Positions 11,940-31,000 of a stretch of DNA of 64,000 nucleotides are shown here, piece by piece; position 1 is the first letter of the stretch; each line of letters begins with the position of its first letter. Source of the stretch: Muricea muricata (lineage: Eukaryota > Cnidaria > Anthozoa > Malacalcyonacea > Plexauridae); contig OY979723.1 of the NCBI GenBank assembly GCA_963855995.1, positions 625,001 to 689,000 of the forward strand. Reading direction: 5' to 3'. A program made the position numbers and the translations under genes. The notes beneath the pieces were generated by a model. That model was given only the letters and a program-made list of their open reading frames with translations, searched no databases and was not told the DNA's origin.

Positions 11940-14900
11940 ATGGACCCTTACTATCCTCCGCAAAAGAGGCCGTCTCGCAAATCCCAGCGCTCGGGAACAG
12001 CACTTTTCTCTCTGGTCCTCTTGGGATGTGGTATAGTCTTCTTCGGTATCGTCATGATCGCTTGTGCGTTTGTCATCAACTATGCCGACGACTTCCAAGT
12101 CAGTAACGGTCTAGGAATCGAGGCAACAGTGCAAAGTGAGTTCACCTACAGTCAGTATTGGGCTGGCATTCCTGTAAGTATGACCTTAAAACGCCAGAGA
12201 AATATCCTTTGTTTCCGGCAATGTTTTTATACTTAAGTGGCATTTAACAGTTAACAAAACAGACAGATATACACACAGGTTGTAAATTCAAACACACCAC
12301 AAATACATACTTTACAAAGGAGTGACAAAATTAGGAAAAGACCTTCAAGTTAAGATGTACAACTGGACAATCTCTAGCTGGCATTAAAATATCTTGAACT
12401 AACGTTGCGAGTGTAGGTAGTGCGTACAGTCTAACACACAAAGAATCATAGGATCGTCAAGCTTGCCTTTCATTACTAACTTTTGGAAGAAGAGCCCTCG
12501 CATTCAGTTTAGGTCGTCTCAGATAGTGAAATAGAAGATGGAATGCTTTCTTGTGCATTCGACTTACAAAATAAGGGCAAATGTATTCAATAGTTTAGGC
12601 AGTGACGTATACATTGTGCCCGAAATTGATCTTCTGTGACAGCGAGTGAATTCTTTACACGATTTATGCAACAAAGAATCTTTAATCTTTGCTTAAGAAC
12701 CCTTTTATAGTTTTGAAAAAAGTTCAAATGCATAAGCTAAAGCAGAAGCCAAAAAATTCTTCAAGAAAATATTAAAGATTGAGACTGCCTTTAACTTTGT
12801 CTTGAAAAGAAGATTCTCGTTCATTTTTCATTAAAAAAGTACAATTATAATAAACTATTTCATAGCTTTAATAACATCAAATTTTTTAACAATACTTTTT
12901 TAACTTGTATAATTAACCACGATATTTACTTCCTGAAATATTCTATATCTGACGTGGAATTTCATTTAACAAAAACAACACGAGTTACAAAGCTGATGCA
13001 TTTTAATCTTGACAAAATACGTGAGGAAGCAATAAAAAATAGTAGGATACAAGGCAAAATACAGTCAACAAACATCGTTATAACTCAAAAAGGCTTTTTC
13101 ATCATGTCCTTGTTTGAAGAAATGCATGAGTGACACACAATGAACAGCGTCTGACTTCTTGGTACAAAATCCAGTGAAGATTTCAGCGCAAAAATAGCAA
13201 TCGACGTTGACCTACAATTATTTTATTCCACTAAACAATCTAAGTCATATTACAGGCTAAGATATTGATTACGATTTGCTGAGGATAAATATAAAATATG
13301 TGAGAAAATTTGGACCATAGCAGGGGGTAAGACAACAGGGTGAATATTCATTTTCAGCATTCACAATCAAGAGTACATTTTTTGTACAAATATATTATAG
13401 ATAGTTTTAAACACCTTTTTTACCAATTTTACGCAATGTACACATATACAAATTTGCTTTTGTTATTTGTATATTTAATCATTAATATATATTAGAACTA
13501 TGAGAAATATTTCATCACCTGAACGGTTTTTATCACAATATTACAAAAATAGCGCGAAATTAGTTTATAATTGAATTCGCTTATATCTGCTTGTAGGAAC
13601 CACATAGTTTTAAAACGGGGTATAAACTATTTTTATGGAAAACTGACAGAAAATGTGTTGCGTCCTCAACACATTCATGACTATTATCAAACTAAGTTCT
13701 TTGTAAGTTTTCAAGGTGAATATAGATGGCTGTATGATTTTATGGAAACATGTAGGGATATTTATGATCCCAAAGCTTTCGATTCCCTCAGCTCAGATTT
13801 TCATCAGTGATGTTACACTGTCATTACTAAACGATTTAAAAACGGTTAGATTGAAAAAATTTCAATGGCGAGAAGCCAAGAAGAATGCCTCACCACAATG
13901 CTTTAGAAATAGCAATACAATTAAAACATTTCATAAATGCACGGAATTCTTAAGGAAAAGGTCAAAACCTACGACCATGCGCTAGAGTTTATCGTTATTT
14001 GTATTCAAATATTAAATAGGGCCTGGAATTAATTCCATGCGTGAATTATATCAAGTTTTGTGAACGTTTTTCCGACGTTAATTTCAAATGCTACACGTAC
14101 TCTGCTTGTGTGCAGCACGTGAAGGTGGTTTTTAGACTGTAATATGGTAAAATAGAGGTTAACACCCTTTCTAATAGACGGAATCATGTAATCAGAACAC
14201 TTCATTTCAAGCTTCTAGTTTTTGCCAGTCTACGTACGTTGGAATGAATTTAAAGTTTCTTACGGCAAACACCTTAAAATTTATTGCTGTTAGAACAAAA
14301 TACACTTCGGCTTACTTTTAGCCACTTCTTCTATATAGATGGATTTAAATTCTTAACATTCTTAGTTCTGAAACCATTTTGCTGTATATGTTATTAAATT
14401 CATCAGTAATGCTATAATTATATTATATGCTTTTGTGCAATGGCAACACCAGTGTTGAAAAACATGAATAAAACCTCATGTAGTTATTTGTCAAACATGC
14501 ACTTGATAAAGTAGATTAATTCGGTCATCGGCACAACCGAATGAATTTATAAATGTCTCCGGATTTAGTTTTTCCACTCCAGATTTAACAACACGTCTGT
14601 GGTTCCTACACATATCGTGCATCGTTTGTCATCGTTTATGATTTGTACATGACATAAAAAGTAATTACCCACCCATTTAAAATAACCGCTGTTGTTTTAA
14701 GTATCGTGTAGTTAAAGGCGAATAAATTTTGAAAATCGTGAACATTTTCTCACAATAACAGAAACACACGCCTCAAACAAACATAATTAAAAATTCTATA
14801 CACGAAAACAACGAATCTTCGCGGATGGTTCCGAAATAGAATTTAAACATTAGGCGTCCTCAAAGACAAGCGTTACGTCGTCACGAAAATATGTCGTGCA

Positions 14901-17900
14901 CTTAAATTGGACAAGACTCGCTACCAATCCCAGTGGGTTCAATAGCTCAATTGGTAGAGCGGCGGTCTAGAAACCCGAAGATGCGAGTTCAAATTTTTCT
15001 CGAGGCAACGAATTTTTCGTTTAAAACAAAATCTTTAGACCAGCTTCTCATGCACTAAATGTTTCTAATACAGGCGAAATTGAAATCGAATAATTTTTTT
15101 CACTATTAGTCTCTTGATCAAAATATTCATTAATAATTTCTTTTTCATTTTCATCGTCCAATGCGAGTTTATTCATTTTATTTTCTGTTATTTCTTCATC
15201 TACATATGGCTCGGTCGTCTTCCGACTTCCTGTACACGGAAACTGCTTTGAAAGGGCTCTTACGATCTTTACAAAAACTCTTTGAAAAGACTTGAATAAA
15301 GTACTAAAGGAGACCAAAAGGTTAAACGAAGGTTAAATATACATTTGTTAGACCACAAACCTATCAGCATATTTTATCTTGAAATAAAAATTACATTTAC
15401 CCAGATTCGCTGTGGATAGCTGATAACAAAACTATACTTTTTAAGTGTAATAGGTTTGGCTCCATTTTCAACACACTCATACATTTACTTTGCTTGTTTA
15501 TACATGCTCAAATTTACACATAATGTTCGTTGATTCATCAGCGAAGCCTCTTCGTCGGGAAAATAGTATAACTAATTTCGTGACGAAGGGCCTATGGTCG
15601 GAACATTGAATTCTGTTTTTATCATTTAAGTTGGTAAATGTATCTTAAGTTTATCTTTCGTAACTGCACCACTCGAGACATTGTCAAATGTATTTATCAC
15701 ATATCATATCTCTTTTTCCTGTATTCTAAAAATGTGTCGCTATTGGATAACCTACTAAACAAACCATATGGTCCAAATGCATTCAACATTGTGGCTATTA
15801 CGTTATTTGCACACCACGAATACAATTATCGATTAATTTTGACGATGGGGTGTTGGTGTGGAATGCAATCAATAAAATATATTAATGAATTAGATTCTTC
15901 TCGCAAGAAATACAAGTAAATTTGCCCACAAATAAGGTTTATTTCGCCCATATATATACATTCTATCACGCACACTTTGATTTTAAATCAGCAATTTAAC
16001 CCACAAGAACCTACCAAAAATGGTTGCATGAAAAAAGCATGCCGATGTGCACTTAGGGACTTTTGCCGCACTACAGAAGGGGCAGAAAAACTGAAGATTG
16101 GCCGGTTCACGCCACCCATTTGTGCTCGTTGTAAAAGCACAGTTGGAAGAAAACGAAATGTTAAATGTGCTTGAAACAGAACATTCTAGTCAAAAACATT
16201 ACAAAATAATCCGGTTGGTCTGTTGCAAAAGTTTTGAAAATGCGCGCTATTTAACAATTAGATTGATAAGTAATAGAAATCGAGAACAAATCTGACTGTT
16301 CTTGTAGAATCAGAGATCAAACATAAAATATTCAAAAAAATTAAATTTTTAAGTTATTACTTTTAAATTTTTATCGAGGAATAGATAGCGAGTAGAGCAG
16401 CCAAACAAATTACAGCATCTGCAATAGTACACCAGTATCAATCCACTAAAGCAAGTTATACCCGTCCAGGAACATCCCATGATTATCTAAATCTTAAACA
16501 TGAAATGTTTGAAAACTGTAGTGCAAAATTCGGTAAGAATTGAACAATGTTTTTGCGCAAAGCACACATATATCAAAGATTGTGGATGCGTTACGATTTA
16601 TTTAACGCAATCGTTAAACCATTTATTAGTATTAAGTAGCTACAGTTACAATGTCAATATAATCTAAATCAATAGTTCATTCTTTTAACAAAATTAACTT
16701 TAGCCATTTTGTCTCTATATATCATGATCCTGTGTGCATAAGATGCTAATTAGTCCTTTTATTTTCAGTTCCTTGCCACTGGTATATTAGTCATTTGTTC
16801 TGGTACTTTCCAGCGAAACAGAGGATTGGTAAAGTCCTTATTTATTTATCAGTTTGTTTATTTTCTGACCTACGGTGTAAAAATCTAAGGCTTTACATGC
16901 ACCCCCCTAGCGACCTGAAACAAAAAAAACTAACAAAAAACACAGGAAATATATTTTTGGCATATTATATTGTTTATTTACATTTGAACTTCAAGATTTG
17001 TAAAAAATGAGGTGTCCTATGCTCATAAATTAATATAAAGAATAACATCTCTGCCCCTCTCCCCCCCCCCCAAAGAATAAGATCTCTGCCCCTCTCCCCC
17101 TCAAAGAATGAGATCTCTGCCCCTCTCCCCCCCAAAAAATAAGATCTCTGCCATGTTGCAAGGGAGTTCGCTTACGAACTTTTCTGTATTAACAGACTAT
17201 TACAACTACTATATTCGCATTGCTGTGCATTGCCTTGGTCTTCTTTGTGATCAGTCTTGATGGAAGCAACTGGCGCATGTGGAGCAAGCTTCAGGGGCAG
17301 AAAAGACACTATGACGGATTGAGTGGATGGGAATGTAGCAATAATGGGGGGAAATGCGAATGCAAATCTGCTGCTACTGGTAAGAGAAACTGAACACCTT
17401 TACCATGTCATACAGTAACCCACTGTACAATACCAGACCATATGATAATCATCACACTCTACCACACCTCAATGTACCACACCACAGTTGCCTTAGGCAA
17501 CAAATACAAACTTGAATGCACAAAGTAATAAATACAAGCTTATGTACATCTGTGTCCTTGGATGCTCGATCAAGAAGTTCATTTAACCTTTAACTTAACT
17601 TGTACAAAGTAAAGAATATGTTTGCTGTTCGACTACATTTAACCAACTAAAGACATCATTTAATTTATTTTCTTAGCAAGTGAATGTCTTGCAAGAGTCA
17701 ATCATGCATAACTAAGTTATTTGCATAATAATTCGTATTCAAATTTCATACTTAATGCCCACACCATTATTAATAATCTACAAAACTCTATTACTAAACT
17801 CTATAAAATTTGTGTTCTACACATTTTATGCCTTTTGTACACTCGCATAATTTAAAACCCACATATGTATTGGTCAATAAGTAACAATACCATTGTAGTT

Positions 17901-18715
17901 ATACTCTTCTATTTTTGTAGCTATACCTCTAGCTTATGAATGTGATGAAATAAGTGAACTCAGTTCGCTCTATGGTGCTGTTGTTGGATCGTCAATTATT
18001 GTCAGTATCTTCTGCATCTGTAGCATTCTGATTATCACCAAATCATTGTCATGGAAACGCATAAGATATGTAAGTCAGGATATCATGTTAAAAAGTTCAA
18101 ACAGTATACAGAAGTATTACAAACTCACACAACTTGTGTTGCTTTTCCAACCACCAATTTTTGGGTTGAATGCCATCACACTACCCTGCTATGCCTAGTT
18201 TGTTGACATATTGTCAACGTTGTTACACTCTACAGAGTTCACACAAGTTATTTTAACAATTGGCTATTGTAAGTTGTTATTGTCCATGCATTTCAAACAG
18301 TTTTACTTAAAAAAAAACAACAGTTTGTAATACAGTTGCTAATACCTCACTGTCTGCACCATGACTTTTCTGGTTATTTTACAAAGAAGCAATATTTCAA
18401 ACAGCAATATTATGTGCATCCAAACTTTCAATTGTAAAAGTGAGTGAAAAAGTTAATACAACATGTTTTGATCTCTTTGTGACACCAGTTCAATAATCCC
18501 TGTGTAAATTTGTGTACTGGTTTGCATTAATATGACTTTTACTTCCACAGAATCATCATCGCTCGTATTACAATGATGACTTTCACATGGAACCGGCACG
18601 GGCTCCTTCTGTGATTGACATGCCTTACGCCAAACGTGGAGAATACCTTGAAGGACCTCCACCACCCACTGGCCCACCATACAAACAAACGGTTTACCGA
18701 AACTACCCTTACTAA
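11940..18715 (+). CDS. Four-transmembrane protein B, MS4A/CD20-like, tandem paralogue of gene A
   Basis: Exons: 11940-12173, 16769-16828, 17196-17379, 17921-18069, 18551-18715, giving 263 residues. Intron phases (0,0,1,0) are identical to gene A, and the second exon is the same 60 nt in both. The N-terminus MDPYYPPQKRPSRK is basic and proline-rich. TM1 is about residues 20-48, the outer loop ends in QYWAGIP, TM2 is FLATGILVICSGTFQ, and TM3 and TM4 follow. The loop between TM3 and TM4 holds the Cys cluster WECSNNGGKCEC plus YEC, suggesting disulfides. The tail carries SYYN, PSVIDMP and terminal YRNYPY. Intron 1 is 4.6 kb and has accumulated short open frames that I do not consider genes. Gene A and B clearly arose by tandem duplication; function is unknown. 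Confidence 0.9.
14930..15012 (+). other. tRNA-like pseudogene or SINE head in intron 1 of gene B
   Basis: An A-box-like block (TAGCTCAATTGGTAGAGC) is followed at tRNA spacing by a B-box-like block (GAGTTCAAATT). The D arm pairs well (GCTC with GAGC), but the anticodon stem is irregular, so a functional tRNA is unlikely. It could be a tRNA pseudogene or the head of a SINE. Confidence 0.5.
17037..17152 (+). repeat. Minisatellite in intron 2 of gene B
   Basis: Four consecutive imperfect copies of a unit of about 33-38 bp built on AGAATAAGATCTCTGCCCCT and a following C-run. The copies differ mainly in the length of the C-run. Confidence 0.85.
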
Positions 18716-19040
18716 CCGGGCAAACTAGAACCGGAGGAACTGAATTTTAACATAACATAACAATATTTTCAATGTAACACATCAGCGATTTGAGGCATTA
18801 TTTTATGAATGGTTTGTATGAAAGTTTTGCACATAATCTTTTCATGAGTATATATAGAAATGATATAACCGTTCAGCAGCGTCGAGTTTTTATGTTTTGC
18901 ACACAGTTCTCACATCAATTTGTAATTTCAAACATTATATTTTAAAAACATTTGTTTTGTGTTTTTCTATATATTTGTACACAACTTTGACCCGCAACTA
19001 ACCTTTTGGTGATCTTGTGATGATTGCTCATATTTTGAAC

Positions 19041-19046
19041 AATAAA
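19041..19046 (+). promoter_or_regulatory. Candidate polyadenylation signal of gene B
   Basis: AATAAA lies about 325 bp after the stop codon of gene B, with the convergent GPCR gene ending at 19725 beyond it. A 3' UTR of this length is reasonable, but other weak signals exist. Confidence 0.45.
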
Positions 19047-19724
19047 CAGCTTCCAAGCCGAGTTCTGACCAACTTGTATTATTGTGTCGTCGTTTTCTCC
19101 GTCCTGTCACTTCCATTACCTTCGAAATATTGTATTTTCACGGTACAGTTTACCGCTTAAACAGTATTTTACAGTATTTTCTATAACTTTTTAAGACGAC
19201 ATTTTGATTTTTTGAAAAACGATGGCAATACTTCGTTTAGCAATGTTGTAGTGTATCGAGGTATCAAAAGTCGCCAGTCAAAAATGTCCGATTTTTTGTA
19301 CTTCCGTTGACAAGCGTACAACCTCGTACCCAGGTTTAATAAACGTTTCTTATCTAGCTCGCCTGACGAAAGGGGGGAGTTTGTCTGACATAGCATGTAT
19401 ACAGAACTTATTAGACTAAAACTAAAGCTGTTATTATAATAGTTCTGATATGACTTAAGTTTGAATAAATGACGGGAAAAAAACAAGTTTATTATTTATA
19501 TAAAACCATGCACATTCATTTATTGGGACATATCTACCGATTAGGCGCAGTTTTATCGAAAAACGTATGTATAGTTATATTTTATAGTTTAAATAAAATG
19601 TATGAAAAGTTTACGATATGAATTTTCCATCTAACCTAATACTTTTACAACCGATCGCGAGTTTCGTAGTTTTTCCTCATAATTAAAGCAATAATACCGT
19701 GTATGCTCAATTTTAAATCTTTTT

Positions 19725-26109
<6,385 letters not shown>

Positions 26110-28073
26110 TCAGCAGCACTTTATGTCGCAATGACTCGCAACAATATCAAAAATGTCTTGAGAGACTTTTCTTCGACAAAGTACCCGCCACTAAGACATC
26201 ACGCAGAAGCAAGATCCTTGTACAAACTTGCCGACAAAAGCCGAATGTCAATCTTCTGATCAAAGTTTAAATCGTCATTTCCGATAGTGTTTGCGTCTAT
26301 TCGGCTTTTCAATTCGGCAAAGTCGTCGGAAAACAAACTTTTGACACGTTTATTTACATTGAAAATTTTGCATTACTGTGTTTGATATAGCTCGAGGTTT
26401 TGTTGCTCAAAATGCGGCTGGATGAGGTAAACTTTACCTAATTTACAGTTGTAAAACTCATTTGCCTAGGTTAACTGCTGCTCAAAGCCTTCATTAATCA
26501 AGTGTTGATTGTTTTATATCAACTTTATCAGCCGTCTAATGGCGAATATGCTAATTTTCACAAGGAATGATTTATTCAGTGACAGTTTCAAATTAAGAAA
26601 GTGGGGGCAGCCCTTTGTTGACTTTACCTAATGACACACTTTATTAGAAGTTTCAAAGCTGATGCGTCATTGAGACAAAGTGCGACAAGTCTCTTAGCCC
26701 TGTTCAATTTGATTCAAACTACAATACGGCGTATTCATGGTCAGGCGATTAGTATTTTGTAATGTAGATCACATCAAAGTGTTCATTGGAGCATGTCGAA
26801 ATTGTTCCAGTACCAGGCAATGTGACAATAAGAAAACAGTTTTCTCTCCAGGTGATTTATAAAAACTCCTTTCGTCTGTCTTAAACAAAGTAATAATTAA
26901 TTAACAAAAAATATATAAATTTAAGGCAGTTTTGTGAATCATAGACTGTAACATTACTAAAATTCTCCTTTGTATTTTCAAATAAAAAATAGTTGATTGA
27001 AGCACATGCCGGTAACTGCATGCGTGGTTCCCGTGTGAACAATTGGGCCGCAAAGTGTTGCTAACAAATCTTCGACGATGTAAGACCGTCTGGAATAATC
27101 CAGCACACCTTAGCTTTATAAGACGAGACCATTTCGAATTTTTAATAAGGAACGTGTTTTTAATCCATCTACAAACTCAAAGTGTACATTTATTGTGAAT
27201 TAGCTACCAGATTAAGCTACATATACTTAGAATAGGTCAAGTTAGTATTCATGGCAGATCTAACTTTTAAAACTGCTAGGAGTATAAAGTGAAATTGAAA
27301 TAAGAATAGAAAACTGGTGAAAGACATGATTTCTGAATTAAGCTTCAAGGTTCGGTTGTACGAGAGGTGATTATCGCTGTCCTCCGGATAGTGATTTTCT
27401 CCAAATTTCTAAACATATTCAGTAACTGGTGAGACCCAAAATAAAGTTAGCGTTGACGAGTTGAAGTAACTTTTTATGTCTTGCTGTCTAATATCCCTGG
27501 TGTCATTGATTCTTATGTCTTTCTTCGGAAATTGAAAAATCACTACCTGGTATAAATAGCGTTATTCACCTTTCGAACACGCGACCGCATGATAGCAAAA
27601 CAGAGTTTGAAGTTTGAAGATTTGATGCAATGAAGACTTGATATTAATAAGTTCTTTGTTCCAGATATTAATATGTTCTTAAGTACTATACTGGATATCA
27701 CGTACTGCTGTGCACAATGTGAAATACTGGATATCACAGCTGTACGAAATGCCAGATACATACTAGTTCTAGACTTCTCCACCCTTCTACTTTCATAATA
27801 TCTAACTATGGATAACTAATACCTATTCAGCGAATTAACGTATAAAATTCCTTCTTGAAAATGGTTTGGAATTTTATACGATGAAAAATGTACATGAACA
27901 CTCAACAATATTGCCTACCATTCCAAATGGTTTACGTACAACTGCAAATCGTATCTTCTTTAGTGGATTTATTAGAAGGTGATTTTCTAAAAAGGACAGG
28001 CTAAACTTACATATGCAGTGGGAAAAAAATAAATAAATGTCAACAGGAAAATTCGTGTCTTTACCTGCACAAC
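26110..28073. other. Spacer between the GPCR and ELAPOR genes
   Basis: About 2 kb. It should hold the GPCR promoter (right after 26109 on the - strand) and the 3' UTR of ELAPOR. I see a degraded copy of the CCTGGTGTCATTG/AAAAATCACTA repeat at about 27490-27600 and no convincing exon. Confidence 0.45.
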
Positions 28074-31000
28074 TTAACTCAAGTCGACTTCAAAGGAATC
28101 CGATAATCTCATTCCTTCATCCTATTTGGTGAAAATGTTGAATATAATGTTATATACATGAAGACAATATGGAGTTAGATCTACAGCTGAAACCATATAT
28201 AGCCATCCATGGGCTGGCCCAGGATCCTAAGCGCACTTCTATAGGAAGTAAAAATTTGCATACGGGATTTCTTACCTTGTCACTACGCATGTCTTTCAAT
28301 TTATTCAGAAGTCTCTTTCCTGGATTCCCGCCCCTTTTGAATTCCACTTTCTACAAATGAACATAAAACATCGTTCAGAATGAACACTTTATCTAGCATA
28401 AATAAAGTTAGTTTAGGTTTCCTCCTGTAGCAACACTGGATCAATAATAGTTGATAGAGCTATCCAGTATAAATAAAGTTAGTTTAGTTTAGGTTTCCTC
28501 CTGTAGTAACACTGGATTAATCAGAGATGATCCTTACTGGACCTCTAAAAAGAACAGTTTAGAACTGATAGAGCTATCCAGTATAAATAAAGTTAGTTTA
28601 GTTTAGATTTCCTCCTGTAGTAACACTGGACCAACAAGAGATTATCCTCACTGGACTTTCATGGGAAGAACAGAATCTAATAAAGAAAGCTAGATAAACA
28701 TCAGTAATCCCGAACTGATTTCAGAATCTTACCTCTCCGTCTTCCTCATCTTCGTCAGCCATACAACTCTCTGCCGCAGGAAGCTCAGCCTCATTTTGGT
28801 TTGACTCATTCACGGCAACTCGGTGATACAGTTTGTATTTAAGCCTTTAAGTTTAGAAGGGTTCATGAACATTTGTATTGGCATATTTGAACATATACGG
28901 TACATATTAAACGCTACACTTTGATGTACATAATATATTTATGTTTGTTTGATCCGTTTGGCCAGAGTTATGAACAGTCTGAGTGTTATTGATCATACTT
29001 ACACTCGGTTCTTGTACCAGAGGAAGAACAAGGATGCTATGATCGCAGTTATTACAAACGCAACGACCCCTATCCAAATCTGCAAAAAATTAGCAGCAAA
29101 ATATAAAAGTTTTTCTACCACTAGATGGAGTGTTCCACCATTAGTGGCCTAACTACCATATGGGTTCAGGCCGGGCGGACTGATAGACTGTAAGACAGAA
29201 ATGAATTGTCAGCCAGGTTTCCAAGGGATGAAAACGTTATAGTGTCATTTTTTTAGAAGGAATGTAAAGAAAAGCAGTGACGGGCGCGAAATAAGCATCG
29301 ACATAAGCATTAGAACAAGCATAAGAGTACGAGCATAAGCTATGGTAAAGCAAAAGAATACTGGAAAGAACATTTTTTCTGCTTTGTCTTCTTAAACCTC
29401 TGAGGAAACATTTTCCTTCGTTATTTTTCTCAAGCTTATGTCGCTTGTGGGAGCCAGTTGCTAGAGAGAAAACGTTTCTATTACCTGAAACTGTTTGACA
29501 GCTTCATGAACTGACATGTCACTGCATTTCAAAGTCTTCATCTTTGGAAGTGTGACCCCATCTACGCATCTCCTAAAAAAGCAGACGAATTCGTATATTT
29601 TCATCTAATCAAAACCCTCCGTTGAAAAGCATTTCAAAATACCAAGAGCGCTTTCCATTCACACGGTTAGAAAGGTCTGACCAAAATTCTGGCGTCACTT
29701 GGCCTTTGGTTGTTCCATGTTACCCCTGAACTGCAGGGAGTGTCTCAAGCGGCAGGCAGTATAAAGCTAAGTGGAACAGTAATAAAACAGCATTCTGTTG
29801 AATTCTGATTATGATTCTAGTTAGTCAATCCAATCCATTCAGTGTAATGTATTTTCTATACATGGATGCCATTGAATACTTTCGAAATGATGGTTGACAT
29901 TTGGTGGTGGTGGTAATCTTGCATGTATAATTTTAATGTTTTCGTTTATTGCTGTGTTATACGAACAACAGAGAAGCTGCGATAAAGTACACCAGTTCTG
30001 GTACAAATTTTTTGAACATTCTTCGACAGACATTCTATATTCCTGCAATCATTGATCCTTCCTTGCGCTTTTATACATTGATAAGATGCTCCTAAATAGA
30101 ATACCTGACCACCCATCCTTTTACGTTGCCTGATTATTACGGTGCGATAAAATTAGGGCTATGTCTTAAATGACAAAAAAGGCAAAAAATGGTCTCCTCA
30201 AAACACCATTCTTGCTTCAAATACTCGCCAGACCGGCGAGACCGCTCAGCTCGCATAAATCGAAAGCGCTCTTAGAATTCTTTGTACACATAACTACCTT
30301 GGTGTTGCCTTCCAACTGTAGTGGATCTGCTTATTACTGTTCTAATGATGTAAAAACAACAAAAAACCATAAATGTACAAAACATATAAAAGATATTATG
30401 AAAAACTGTAACACAAAGTGTTAGTAGTTCATACCACGCATCCGGATTCAATTTCGTAGTAATCTTCCTCCGTACACAACGGACATGCGTACTTCGTGTG
30501 CCATAGGAACAAAAATCTGAAAAGCACAAGAAATCTCAATGCAAAAATTATGCCCAAGTTTGAGAAAAAGGCGAAAAGATTTACGTACGACCTTTCAAAT
30601 GCTAACCTAATGTTCTGTCAACTGAGGTCTGGTCGGTTCGACTATATGATATTTCGAAGCCAGTTTCTTCGATATCAACGGAATCTTAAATGTTTAATCA
30701 GGATTATACCCTAGATTACATTGATTTCGAAGGAACTAGACTCAGCTTCAAAATAGCACAAACTCCAACCGACCTAACATTGATTCCCACCGTGGTCAGG
30801 AATATTTTTTAGCTTGCCCGGTGTGGTAGATATAAACTCAGAGTAACACTACAAACATCATATTATTTTCACCTGAGTACATCAATATTACTTACTGGCA
30901 ACCATCGCAAGTTCCTTCATGGCACTCGGGAGGAAATTTGATTATACCCTATAAGAGGAAGAAAACGTGACGTACAATTTGCGATTTCTAACGGTGAAGC

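Noticed and set aside
13571..16295. Several frames of 65-93 codons in intron 1 of gene B
   Set aside because: No splice sites in phase, no recognisable domain and AT-rich codon use like the rest of the intron.
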